The notes under the pieces: generated by a model
Databases searched by the model: none
Told to the model about the DNA's origin: nothing
What the model saw: the letters and a program-made list of their open reading frames with translations, nothing else
Made by a program: the position numbers and the translations under genes
DNA from: Paramoeba atlantica
Taxonomy: Eukaryota; Discosea
Direction of reading: 5' to 3'
DNA: 64,000 nt
Assembly (NCBI GenBank): GCA_977017575.1
Contig: CDRNVI010000036.1
Span: 1-64,000, forward strand
Shown here: in pieces, positions 56,943 through 64,000 of the stretch
Numbering within the stretch: the first letter of the stretch is position 1
Layout: every line of letters begins with the position of its first letter

Positions 56943-58976
56943 TCATTCATTTTTTGGCTGAGTGACTCCAATTTTCTTCCAAAAAGCTGCACTGTTGGGA
57001 TCCCGACCTAAATAGCGTCGTAACATAATGCTGGGGTGTGAGGAACCTCCGACTCCGATGATGGCTTTTACATAGTTTTTACCTTCAACAGGACTAAGAA
57101 GACCTTTTCGTTCGTGCAGAGAATGAAAGACATCAGCGGCAAACACTTCTGCATACAAATATCCATAGTACGCAGCGCCGTAACCCTCAAGATGACCAAA
57201 GCTGCAAGTGAAGTGAGAATTCGGGAGTGTTTCAATGCCGGGTAGGAGTTCTTCGGTGAGTTTTTTCATCTCCTTCTCGGGTTGCATCATGCTGACGTCT
57301 TGTGCGGCAAACTGGGCATTGTAGAGACGTAACGAAAGAGTAGCAAAGATAATTTGTCGTAACGTATCCCTCCCAGCGAAAAAATTCCGAGCATCAATTT
57401 TAGCCTGAATCAGTGCATCTGGCAAGGGCTCTTTCGTCCTGTAATGACTTGAGATTTCTCGCAAAATGGACGATTCCCACATCCAGTATTCCAAAATTTG
57501 TGACGGCATTTCGACGAAATCAGTTTTTACGTTATACCCTGCCATCGTACACATCTCGCTACGCCCAAGTAACATGTGGAACGCATGCCCCATCTCGTGA
57601 AAGAAGGTTACAACATCATTGTGCGTGAACAGTGCTGGAGTATCGCCCACAGCTACAGGAAAGTTGGCTAACACCACCGCTACAGCGGGGGTGAAAGACT
57701 CACCATCGTTCACACTTGGGACAATCCCACAACAGCATGCGTGGGAGTATTTCCCCTCCCGGGGAAATAAGTCCAACACGATGTGACCAACGAGATTTCC
57801 TGAGGCACGAGAGGTGACGCGAAGCGCAAAAACTTGGGGATCCCAGAACTCGACGTCGTGAACTTTTTCCAAGTGCAAATCTAGAAATGAGCTGAGCACG
57901 TGGAACAACCCGTCCACCGTGACCGACAGGGGGAAGTACTCCTTCAGTAGATTTTCGTCCACCTGCAAGTGCTTCGTCTTGTATTGATGAATCACGTACA
58001 TCAGATCCCACGATTTTATGCGACCCTCCGAGGAGAGGGTAACGCCGCCCGGGAGATTGTCTTTAAGAATTTCATATTCTTTGCTCCATTTTTTGCGGAG
58101 AGGTGGGATTAACTCTTGCAGGAAATCCTGTGCGGCAGTCGGAGACCCCACCATTTTGTCTTCCAAATCAAGGGAGGCGTAACTTTCGTAGCCAACAAGT
58201 TGTGCCAGGACGTGTCTGCAGTGAATCAGCTCTGCGAGGATTTTCTCGTTCGCTGGGAAGGCTCTGCTGTCAAAGGCCTCTGCAAGACTTTGCCGCGTAG
58301 ATTCCACTTGACAGTTTCGCATGATGGAAAAATACGTTGGATAATCGGTACCTACAAGGTAAGAATCTCTGTTCTCGGAATCCATCTTCAACGTTTGTAT
58401 CGTGTCTAAAGGTACACCTCGGAGCTCATCTACGGATACAACAATTTTTCGGGTATCTTCAGCAATCTGTTTCTGGAAATCGGTTCGCAGTTGTGATATT
58501 TTGCGTTGAACCTCGAGCACCTTTTCAAACTGTTCCTCGGGCAATTCCAAGCCCAACCGACGATAGACAGATGCTGTCTCCTGTACGTAGTACGAGCGAC
58601 ATGCGTTCGTACTATATTCTGCGACGCATGACTTCGCGCACTCATTAAATTTTTGATATAGCTTTCGATTACATTGAAACTGCTCGATTCCGAAGTTCTC
58701 AAGTTCAAGGTAGTAGCTTCGTGCCGACTCGCGAATCTCGGCATTCGGTGAGGTTTCTTTAATCACTCCAAGAATATTTTGTGTCACCACAAAAGAAGCC
58801 AGGGAACGATCTTGTTGCGATATTACGGAATCCCATGTTGTGGAGTTCGTGCCCACAATGGAACGAATACATTGCAGTGCCTCGGTTTGAGCCGTCGTCG
58901 CAATCTTTTTAATTCCTTCCACTGTGTTCGGGAACAACTTCGCGACCTGAGTTAAATTTCGTACCTCGGGAAACAT
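56943..58976 (-). CDS. M3 family metallopeptidase (thimet oligopeptidase-like)
   Basis: 677 residues from ATG 58976, the usual length. The zinc site is FFHEMGHAFH (near 454-463), and DFVEMPSQILEYWMWE provides the third ligand Glu about 25-30 residues on. The substrate-binding region has HFTCSFGHLEGYGAAYYGYL near 600. These are M3A features (thimet oligopeptidase, neurolysin, saccharolysin, and mitochondrial intermediate peptidase). There is no clear presequence, favouring a cytosolic oligopeptidase that trims short peptides. M3A members differ little in sequence, so MIP cannot be excluded. Confidence 0.94.
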   Translation of the reverse strand: MFPEVRNLTQVAKLFPNTVEGIKKIATTAQTEALQCIRSIVGTNSTTWDSVISQQDRSLASFVVTQNILGVIKETSPNAEIRESARSYYLELENFGIEQFQCNRKLYQKFNECAKSCVAEYSTNACRSYYVQETASVYRRLGLELPEEQFEKVLEVQRKISQLRTDFQKQIAEDTRKIVVSVDELRGVPLDTIQTLKMDSENRDSYLVGTDYPTYFSIMRNCQVESTRQSLAEAFDSRAFPANEKILAELIHCRHVLAQLVGYESYASLDLEDKMVGSPTAAQDFLQELIPPLRKKWSKEYEILKDNLPGGVTLSSEGRIKSWDLMYVIHQYKTKHLQVDENLLKEYFPLSVTVDGLFHVLSSFLDLHLEKVHDVEFWDPQVFALRVTSRASGNLVGHIVLDLFPREGKYSHACCCGIVPSVNDGESFTPAVAVVLANFPVAVGDTPALFTHNDVVTFFHEMGHAFHMLLGRSEMCTMAGYNVKTDFVEMPSQILEYWMWESSILREISSHYRTKEPLPDALIQAKIDARNFFAGRDTLRQIIFATLSLRLYNAQFAAQDVSMMQPEKEMKKLTEELLPGIETLPNSHFTCSFGHLEGYGAAYYGYLYAEVFAADVFHSLHERKGLLSPVEGKNYVKAIIGVGGSSHPSIMLRRYLGRDPNSAAFWKKIGVTQPKNE

Positions 58977-59348
58977 GACACAAAATTTATGCTGTAAAAA
59001 ATATTATGATAGAGGTACTAGAGATATGAAACAGGGTTCGCGGAAACTTTAATAAGTACGAAAATGAAGAATTTAAGGTTTTTAATTGTAAAAGTGAGAC
59101 TCAGAATTATAATTTCATTAAATTTCTATAAACGATCCCTTTAATGATTTTTAGAGGTCTATAATTATTACTGAGAGGGGGAGTATCATGTTTAATAGAA
59201 AGATCGTAACATAGCCTTTTACCATCCACATCTAGCAGCGATATGTACTGGTAGGAGTAGTCGGAGCAGTAGGTGTACGAGTAGATTACAAGCGTCGGAG
59301 CATACGGATTGGCTACGACTCGACAAAATGAAGAAGCCAATAAAAGTG
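58977..59348. other. intergenic spacer with one unsupported short frame
   Basis: A 77-codon minus-strand frame without an ATG (59107-59340) directly follows the LRR stop codon. No similarity. Confidence 0.3.
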
Positions 59349-60218
59349 TTATGGAAGTTGCACCTCATACCTCACACTTGTCGGTAACCTCCCGTTGGGA
59401 ACGTAACCTGAAAAACGGTTTTGTCCCACGTCCACACTCACAAAATGTCCGTTCTTTAAAGCTGGGAGATCAAGAACAGGATTGAGGTCAACAATGCCAC
59501 AAAACCGGTTCCCCTGAATCAACAGCACTGACAAACTTTGCGGCAACCCCTCCAAGGCGACGTTACCTTCCAAATCGTTGCAGAACAACAGAAGGTGAGT
59601 GAGTCCCTCCGGAAAATGTGCGAAATCTACCCGCCCATAGAACTGATTATGCTGCAGGCATAACTGCCGCAACGAAGGGGGGAGTCTGTTTCCCCATTCC
59701 AACAGGCCGCTCAAAAGATTCCCATGGAGATCAAGCTCCTCCAGGGTCTCCGGGAGCTGGGTTAAGTCAACTCCCCCCTGAAATCGATTTCTGGAGAGCA
59801 CGAGACGTTTAATGCCATAGGGGAGATTCGCCAAGTTCAGTTCTCCCTCCACTGCGTTGTGTTGCACACGAAGATCACATAAGGATGTGGGAGGGGAATC
59901 CAGCGAGAGGGTTCCACGAAGAAGAGGATGAGAGGAAATTCCCGCCGCGGTGAGTTGGTTGGGGAGATACTCCCAGCTCAGGTTCCCTTGCAGCGGGAAG
60001 ACCAACGGGACCCATTTTATAAAGGTGACGTGCTCGTGGGAGTTACAGCTGAGTCCCTTCCACGTACACACGGAGATCTCGTGAGTTACGCCACACCAGT
60101 CTTTGTAGTCGCGATTCCAGCTTGGGTGTCGTGTATGGAGTCCCTCCACAAACTGCATCATGAGCTCTTTCTGAGGGATGAGGTCTTTCGTGGGCTTACC
60201 GCGACGAGAGACGTACAT
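59349..60218 (-). CDS. LRR protein, divergent member
   Basis: 289 residues from ATG 60218, starting MYVSRRGKPTKD. The N-cap covers about 16-70 (MMQFVEGLHTRHPSWN, then CTWKGLSCNS), and nine or so repeats follow (LPxxLxxLxLxxNxFxGxVDL), with the last repeat region longer than in other members. No membrane segment or signal peptide. It is the longest LRR member in the window and has the closest start to the broken copy at 43.7 kb. Its base composition is more GC-balanced than the tandem pair. Function unknown. Confidence 0.8.
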   Translation of the reverse strand: MYVSRRGKPTKDLIPQKELMMQFVEGLHTRHPSWNRDYKDWCGVTHEISVCTWKGLSCNSHEHVTFIKWVPLVFPLQGNLSWEYLPNQLTAAGISSHPLLRGTLSLDSPPTSLCDLRVQHNAVEGELNLANLPYGIKRLVLSRNRFQGGVDLTQLPETLEELDLHGNLLSGLLEWGNRLPPSLRQLCLQHNQFYGRVDFAHFPEGLTHLLLFCNDLEGNVALEGLPQSLSVLLIQGNRFCGIVDLNPVLDLPALKNGHFVSVDVGQNRFSGYVPNGRLPTSVRYEVQLP

Positions 60219-60698
60219 GGTGGTTATTTAGACCAATGGAGTTTGCGACAAAGAGATATGAAAAAGTAGAAAATTATGACAAGAAATCAACGCTTGTCTA
60301 CTGTATCCCCTTTAAAAGTATGCCGATTTCGGAAAAATAATGAGGGGGACATTCTAAGGAAACCTAATAGTTTTTAAGAAGGAATGCTACGTAAAGCCCA
60401 TTATGGAAATGGTATACCTGAAAACCAATGGCTTCGTGACCGGTACATTACTTTCTTTATACGTTATGTACAAACGACAAGGTCAACTAAATCCCCTCCG
60501 AATACTGTAGCTAAGGATGTTTTAACTGCTTCAGCTGCACTACACCTGTGGTACCGTATATTGCAACTGTCCTATACTTGTATTATGGTTACCAAAATTT
60601 ACTTCCCGCGCGCTTTGTGAATTACTTGTTAGTTCACGTTTGCGTCAATTGTTAGCTATAATATTCACCGTGTCTAAATATTCAACACATGCCTTGTG
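60219..60698. other. intergenic spacer, nothing recognised
   Basis: About 480 bases. A 78-codon plus-strand frame (60384-60620) would be the only gene on that strand and is not credited. Confidence 0.4.
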
Positions 60699-61304
60699 TT
60701 ATTTCTTACGTTTACTAAGGGAAACCATGCCCTCACAAAGTTGAAGAAAATTGACACATTGCTTCAAAGCGAACAGTACAAAGATAGCCCCGAGCGCCCA
60801 ACTCGATACTATTTGAGATATCAAAGTTATTGTATCTTGACTGTAATATAACCACAAGTAAAAAGCCTCCTGTCCAACGCAAAGTGCACCCATTACTATA
60901 CGAGAAGTGTAGTAAATGCGCAACAGCGCTGAGGATGACTTTTTCACCGATTTGTGAGACGTTACTCGTTCACTAAATGAAACGTACATACGCGTGTAGT
61001 GGGACGTTAAGTCTAGTGTGGCTAGAGCTGTAAATGCCAAGGAGAAGGTCGGATGTATTTTGAGAAGCGCCATGACGAGAGCTAATGTGGCAGCGCGATC
61101 AGTGATCATATCTAGTACCGCACCGTACGTGCTAGACTGCGAGAAGTATCGTGCTGCCCACCCATCCACAGCGTCTAATAGAAATGAAAACGCATAAAGC
61201 GAAAGGAACAGTTCTTTCTCAATGTTTTCAGCGACAAAAGCCCACAGTAGCAGTGCAATACGCAAATATCCTATTAAATTAGGAACATAAAAGATGACAC
61301 CCAT
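60699..61304 (-). CDS. PIS: phosphatidylinositol synthase (CDP-alcohol phosphatidyltransferase)
   Basis: 201 residues from ATG 61304, right at the first membrane helix (GVIFYVPNLIGYLRIALLLW). The CDP-alcohol transferase motif DxxDGxxARx8GxxxDxxxD is complete: DAVDGWAARYFSQSSTYGAV then LDMITD (about 44-69). Five to six membrane helices and the PNxIGYxR start are typical of PI synthases. It makes phosphatidylinositol from CDP-diacylglycerol and inositol in the ER/Golgi, supplying GPI anchor synthesis (PIG-H at 27.9 kb). A TTG 12 codons upstream is ignored. Confidence 0.93.
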   Translation of the reverse strand: MGVIFYVPNLIGYLRIALLLWAFVAENIEKELFLSLYAFSFLLDAVDGWAARYFSQSSTYGAVLDMITDRAATLALVMALLKIHPTFSLAFTALATLDLTSHYTRMYVSFSERVTSHKSVKKSSSALLRIYYTSRIVMGALCVGQEAFYLWLYYSQDTITLISQIVSSWALGAIFVLFALKQCVNFLQLCEGMVSLSKRKK

Positions 61305-61735
61305 GAAGTGGAATAAAAAATAAAATGCATTATCAGCCAATTAAATATGCTAAATCTGCTTACCATGGGAACGGAAATAAAATTAAGGGATTTTTTTTTT
61401 AAAATATATTTTTTTTTTTTATAAAAATAAGAAAACCTTTATCAGGGAAACAGTTTTCTGCCACTGTCTTTCTTTTCGAATTTATTTCGAATTTTCTTTA
61501 ATTATACTTACTGCATACTCCATGACTCCGGCTCAATAACTTTTGTGTTTCACGCCGGGTTTCTGAAATTGTTGAGCCTATCGATGCAGTCAAGTGGTGA
61601 CATTGAAATAGATATGCTCGAAGGGTACGAAAGCGACGTATATAAAGAAACCTGAAACAAATTACTGTCACCCCCCCCCCCTTTATACTTCCGCCGGTTT
61701 CGGTACTTTTGGAAGTATAAAGGTCTGATTATAGT
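61305..61735. other. intergenic region with T-runs and a 12-bp hairpin
   Basis: Long T-runs at 61391-61420. A run of 12 C (61671-61681) abuts CTTTATACTTCC (61681-61692), which pairs perfectly with GGAAGTATAAAG (61711-61722). Confidence 0.6.
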
Positions 61736-62413
61736 CCCCTATTTAGCGTTTAGTAGAATTGGGCAAAATTAAGCACTAAGTAGGGGAGCGGAAAGATCAA
61801 TGAAAAAGACGTGAAAAACAGATTAAAAATGAAAAAATGAGTGGAAAAACACGGAGCCGCTTTGCGGCGCCGTGTTCGTTTATGCCGAAACTACTCTCGA
61901 AAACTTTCGAAACGAACCAGCTGATGTTCTCCGTGTTTCGGGCTCTATGAAATCCTCCACACTCTTTCAAGAGTTCTAATCTTTCGTTTATTCTTGCAGA
62001 GCTTGTTAAGCAGCCTCTTGATAATTGCATCCTTGGCATTGATTTTTTCTCCAACGACTTGAATTGTTCGTCACTTGGATCTGAAATTAATTGTGGAACG
62101 GGTGCTTCCTTTTCAGGGGACAAAGAGTCAAGGCTGATATCGTCATCTGCTCCGCGCGATACATCGGAGTTAAGACCCTTTATTTCCCGTACCGCTTCTA
62201 AAAGCTTTGCGCCTAACCCAGGCGACAATGGCCCATTTCCTTGCGCTTCGGCACTATTTTTTCGGTGTTCTCTGTGGTAATCTGAGTATGCCTAAAAAGA
62301 AATAAACTAAAAACAAGTCTCGCTGCTCTTTCAAGGTTGGTCCCATTTTTCGTGAACGGAGGCTTCGCGGCGCCAATTTCTGCGAAGCCTTGAAATTAAA
62401 CACTAAATAGGGG
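61736..62413. repeat. segment flanked by inverted CCCCTATTTAGYGTTTA repeats
   Basis: The left end CCCCTATTTAGCGTTTA (61736-61752) is the inverse of TAAACACTAAATAGGGG (62397-62413) with one mismatch. A second copy of the right-hand word, CACTAAGTAGGGG, sits inside the left end at 61774-61786, and TAAATAGGGGGGG follows again at 62432. A GC-rich hairpin lies at 61848-61876 (AACACGG ... CCGTGTT). The segment contains the 61797 frame and abuts the truncated LRR gene. Confidence 0.6.
61797..62285 (-). CDS. hypothetical protein inside the inverted-repeat segment
   Basis: An open frame runs from just after a TTTATTTCTTTTTAG acceptor-like tract (about 62285) to 61797, about 160 residues. It has no ATG near its start (62228 is TTG), so a start or a 5' exon is uncertain. 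The sequence is polar with DDDISLDSLSPEKEAPVP and CLTSSARINERLELLKECGG; the final 30 residues cross the GC-rich hairpin and become hydrophobic (LIFSFLICFSRLF), which looks like non-native read-through. It could be a decayed gene or part of a mobile segment. No family recognised. Confidence 0.3.
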   Translation of the reverse strand, partial: SDYHREHRKNSAEAQGNGPLSPGLGAKLLEAVREIKGLNSDVSRGADDDISLDSLSPEKEAPVPQLISDPSDEQFKSLEKKSMPRMQLSRGCLTSSARINERLELLKECGGFHRARNTENISWFVSKVFESSFGINEHGAAKRLRVFPLIFSFLICFSRLFH

Positions 62414-62878
62414 GGGCAAGGTACTAAATAGTAAATAGGGGGGGACGGCACCTGTTATCTCAAATCCGGTAATCTTTGAACCCTTCAGGTATGAAAGATC
62501 GACAAAGCCAGTAAACTGATTTACAGAGATGTTCAAAGTTCGCGTGGTGGGCGGCAGGTCATGAAGGTGAAGCTCACCTGTAAACATGTTGTTTTGGAGC
62601 CACATGCTTTCAAGTCCAGGAGGAAGCGATGCAAAACTTACGCACCCGCTCAATTGGTTGTCGCTCAAGTCGATGTATGTCACAGAACGTGGTATTGAAC
62701 TCCAATGCAATGTACTACACAGTCCCCGACTTTCCCAAGCAATGTGGAAGACTTCGCCCTTGTCATTATACGTCACGCCATCCCACTCACATGCCGCTGT
62801 AGCGCTATTCCATGAGTCGTGCACATTTACAACATTACTAATAAACTTTGCGAGTTCACATTCCGGAGGGAGAAACAT
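62396..62878 (-). CDS. LRR protein truncated by repeat sequence
   Basis: From ATG 62878 the protein has 160 residues. An in-frame upstream part (to 63070) is open but has no ATG. The N-cap FLPPECELAKFISNVVNVHD and CEWDGVTYND lacks the second Cys of the usual CxWxGVxC. Four repeats follow, ending GSKITGFEITG. The frame then continues for about 20 residues through the poly-C CCCCTATTTAG repeat and stops at 62396, well short of the usual LRR length. The C-terminal repeats are missing, so this is probably a remnant. Confidence 0.6.
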   Translation of the reverse strand: MFLPPECELAKFISNVVNVHDSWNSATAACEWDGVTYNDKGEVFHIAWESRGLCSTLHWSSIPRSVTYIDLSDNQLSGCVSFASLPPGLESMWLQNNMFTGELHLHDLPPTTRTLNISVNQFTGFVDLSYLKGSKITGFEITGAVPPYLLFSTLPPLFSV

Positions 62879-63157
62879 GCCCCTGACATCACCTGCACGT
62901 GTTGTGCTGCTCTTCGGAGCATCTGTGGCTTTGCAAATGGAGTGTGCCAGAAAGCCGCGAATCACATAAAAACAATGCAAAGACGTTGGTTTCGAAAAAG
63001 AGAATTCTTTAAACGCGAAGAAACGTAACGCTAACCAAGCACAGTAAGAAGACAACAGAATCCTACCCAAGTGGCTGCTTTTTTACGCTTCCAAATCCAA
63101 TTGTCAATTTCGATAAGTATTCCTTTGATAACATTTTGTGGCCGTCAAGAAGAAAGA

Positions 63158-64000
63158 CTACCCCGTCGATATAAATTTAAGGCAAGGGTTTTGCAGCTTC
63201 CAGTACGATTCACAAGGAACCTCAAAGCACATGCGCTGTAACGTTTTCGGATGCAAAAAAGAAAGTTTGGAAGCGTGGAGGAGTTGGTGAGGAATCTCGC
63301 CGTAACAAAGGGGTCTAGGTGAGCCTCCAGTATTTCTTTCATTGGAATGGGACGAATAAAATATTGGTGGCTCCTCCCCTCGTGCAAACTGCCAAAATGT
63401 TTCTTCACTCTGCCCATAAAGTTTATCACCAAGGATGGGAAGGCCGAGAGCTTCCATGTGCACCCGAATTTGGTGAGTTCTACCTGTTTGTGTTGATATT
63501 CTCACTAGAGAAAGCTTTTGCATCGTATCCGTACGAATAATTTGTATCGAAGTGTGAGATTCTTTTGCTTTTGCGTTGTGTGGATAAATACGCCCGTTTG
63601 CTTTAGAATGCATGTATTTATGTGCCGCACAAAATTCTGTACTGCAACACACCATTCGAATTTTGCGAAGCGCTGGAAGATGAGACATGTAATCCTTTCC
63701 GAGTACTTCACATGCCTTGGCAATGCCATGTGAAATACGGTAACTAGGGCATTTGCTTTCGTCGGACAAACGGAACGCATCCGCTTGCACACATTTGCAT
63801 TCGGAGCTCAACGTGTCGGATGGTGGCAGACCGACCAAAACCGCCTGATACTCTTTTTGCATATGATTTATCTGTTTCGATAAGGAACGGGCCGATTCCG
63901 CATTGAGAGCCAGGACTAGGATGCCGGACGTTTCCTTATCGAGTCGATGTACCACAAACGGCCTCCGAGGTGTCATGCCTGTTGTATGCAAGACACCGCA
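63158..64000 (-). CDS. RluA/RPUSD-type pseudouridine synthase, partial at the window end
   Basis: The C-terminal 280 residues of a protein that begins beyond 64000 (no ATG lies before the catalytic region). The catalytic motif is VHRLDKETSGILVLAL with the active Asp near the visible start. TQTGRTHQIRVHMEALGLPI and GDKLYG are the further RluA signatures. An insertion of about 60 residues (rich in Cys/His/Lys) separates the two, longer than in bacterial enzymes. Such enzymes turn specific uridines in rRNA or tRNA to pseudouridine; the target is not known, and the missing N-terminus prevents telling whether it is mitochondrial. Confidence 0.93.
   Translation of the reverse strand, partial: CGVLHTTGMTPRRPFVVHRLDKETSGILVLALNAESARSLSKQINHMQKEYQAVLVGLPPSDTLSSECKCVQADAFRLSDESKCPSYRISHGIAKACEVLGKDYMSHLPALRKIRMVCCSTEFCAAHKYMHSKANGRIYPHNAKAKESHTSIQIIRTDTMQKLSLVRISTQTGRTHQIRVHMEALGLPILGDKLYGQSEETFWQFARGEEPPIFYSSHSNERNTGGSPRPLCYGEIPHQLLHASKLSFLHPKTLQRMCFEVPCESYWKLQNPCLKFISTG

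Noticed and set aside
60384-60620. 78-codon plus-strand frame
   Set aside because: It would be the only gene on that strand, lies in a spacer and has no similarity.

Overview
The window is a mosaic of three blocks that differ in origin. Bases 1-650 look like an intron-bearing, AT- and pyrimidine-rich eukaryotic fragment. Bases 655-8296 are a compact Flavobacteriaceae-type segment: a truncated MutS-related gene, a frameshifted secreted beta-propeller gene, an SPFH plus zinc-ribbon gene pair, a LytTR regulator and a broken lipoprotein gene. Bases 8297-64000 are one long eukaryotic block. Both ends of the bacterial block cut through genes, so an assembly chimera (or, less likely, an insertion of bacterial DNA) is the simplest reading.

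The eukaryotic block looks like a kinetoplastid (Euglenozoa). Every convincing gene from 10.9 kb to the right edge lies on the minus strand, essentially without introns, as in a polycistronic unit read from right to left. The 5' end of a retrotransposon at 43.3 kb carries GATACAGTTTCTGTAC, the core of kinetoplastid spliced-leader RNAs. Proximity to amoeba-like and flavobacterial DNA would fit a Perkinsela-like endosymbiont of a paramoebid amoeba, but that is inference from general knowledge, not a result.

Layout of the eukaryotic block. 8.3-10.9 kb: cluster of a non-coding repeat family with a conserved ~105-nt hairpin (third copy at 48.86 kb). 10.9-34.8 kb: SET methyltransferase, small membrane protein, release-factor-like protein with GGG in place of GGQ, SF3b5, ATP synthase alpha, kinesin-13, adenylate kinase, SRP9-like protein, eIF2B-alpha, YEATS protein, CTF18, PHO88/SND3, PIG-H, an LRR protein, an ALKBH6 dioxygenase with repeat tail, and a mitochondrial carrier. 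34.8-43.8 kb: a tandem pair of LRR genes, then a third LRR gene split by a degenerate CRE/SLACS-like non-LTR retrotransposon. 44-64 kb: Sec20, Bdp1, Spt4, a very GC-rich eIF4E, a CDV3-like protein, an MRG protein, a Qc-SNARE, ERV46, a small one-TM protein, an M3 oligopeptidase, an LRR protein, phosphatidylinositol synthase, a truncated LRR gene and a partial RluA-type pseudouridine synthase.

Functional themes: ER targeting and early secretion (SRP9, PHO88, ERV46, Sec20, Qc-SNARE), inositol lipid and GPI synthesis (PIS, PIG-H), chromatin and transcription (YEATS and MRG proteins of NuA4-type complexes, Bdp1, Spt4), mitochondrial energy supply (ATP synthase alpha, a carrier), sister-chromatid and spindle functions (CTF18, kinesin-13) and translation control (eIF2B-alpha, eIF4E). 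Six LRR loci with a common N-terminal cap are an unusual lineage-type expansion. Many intergenic spacers hold runs of G or C beside short perfect hairpins. No tRNA, rRNA or CRISPR array was recognised by eye.
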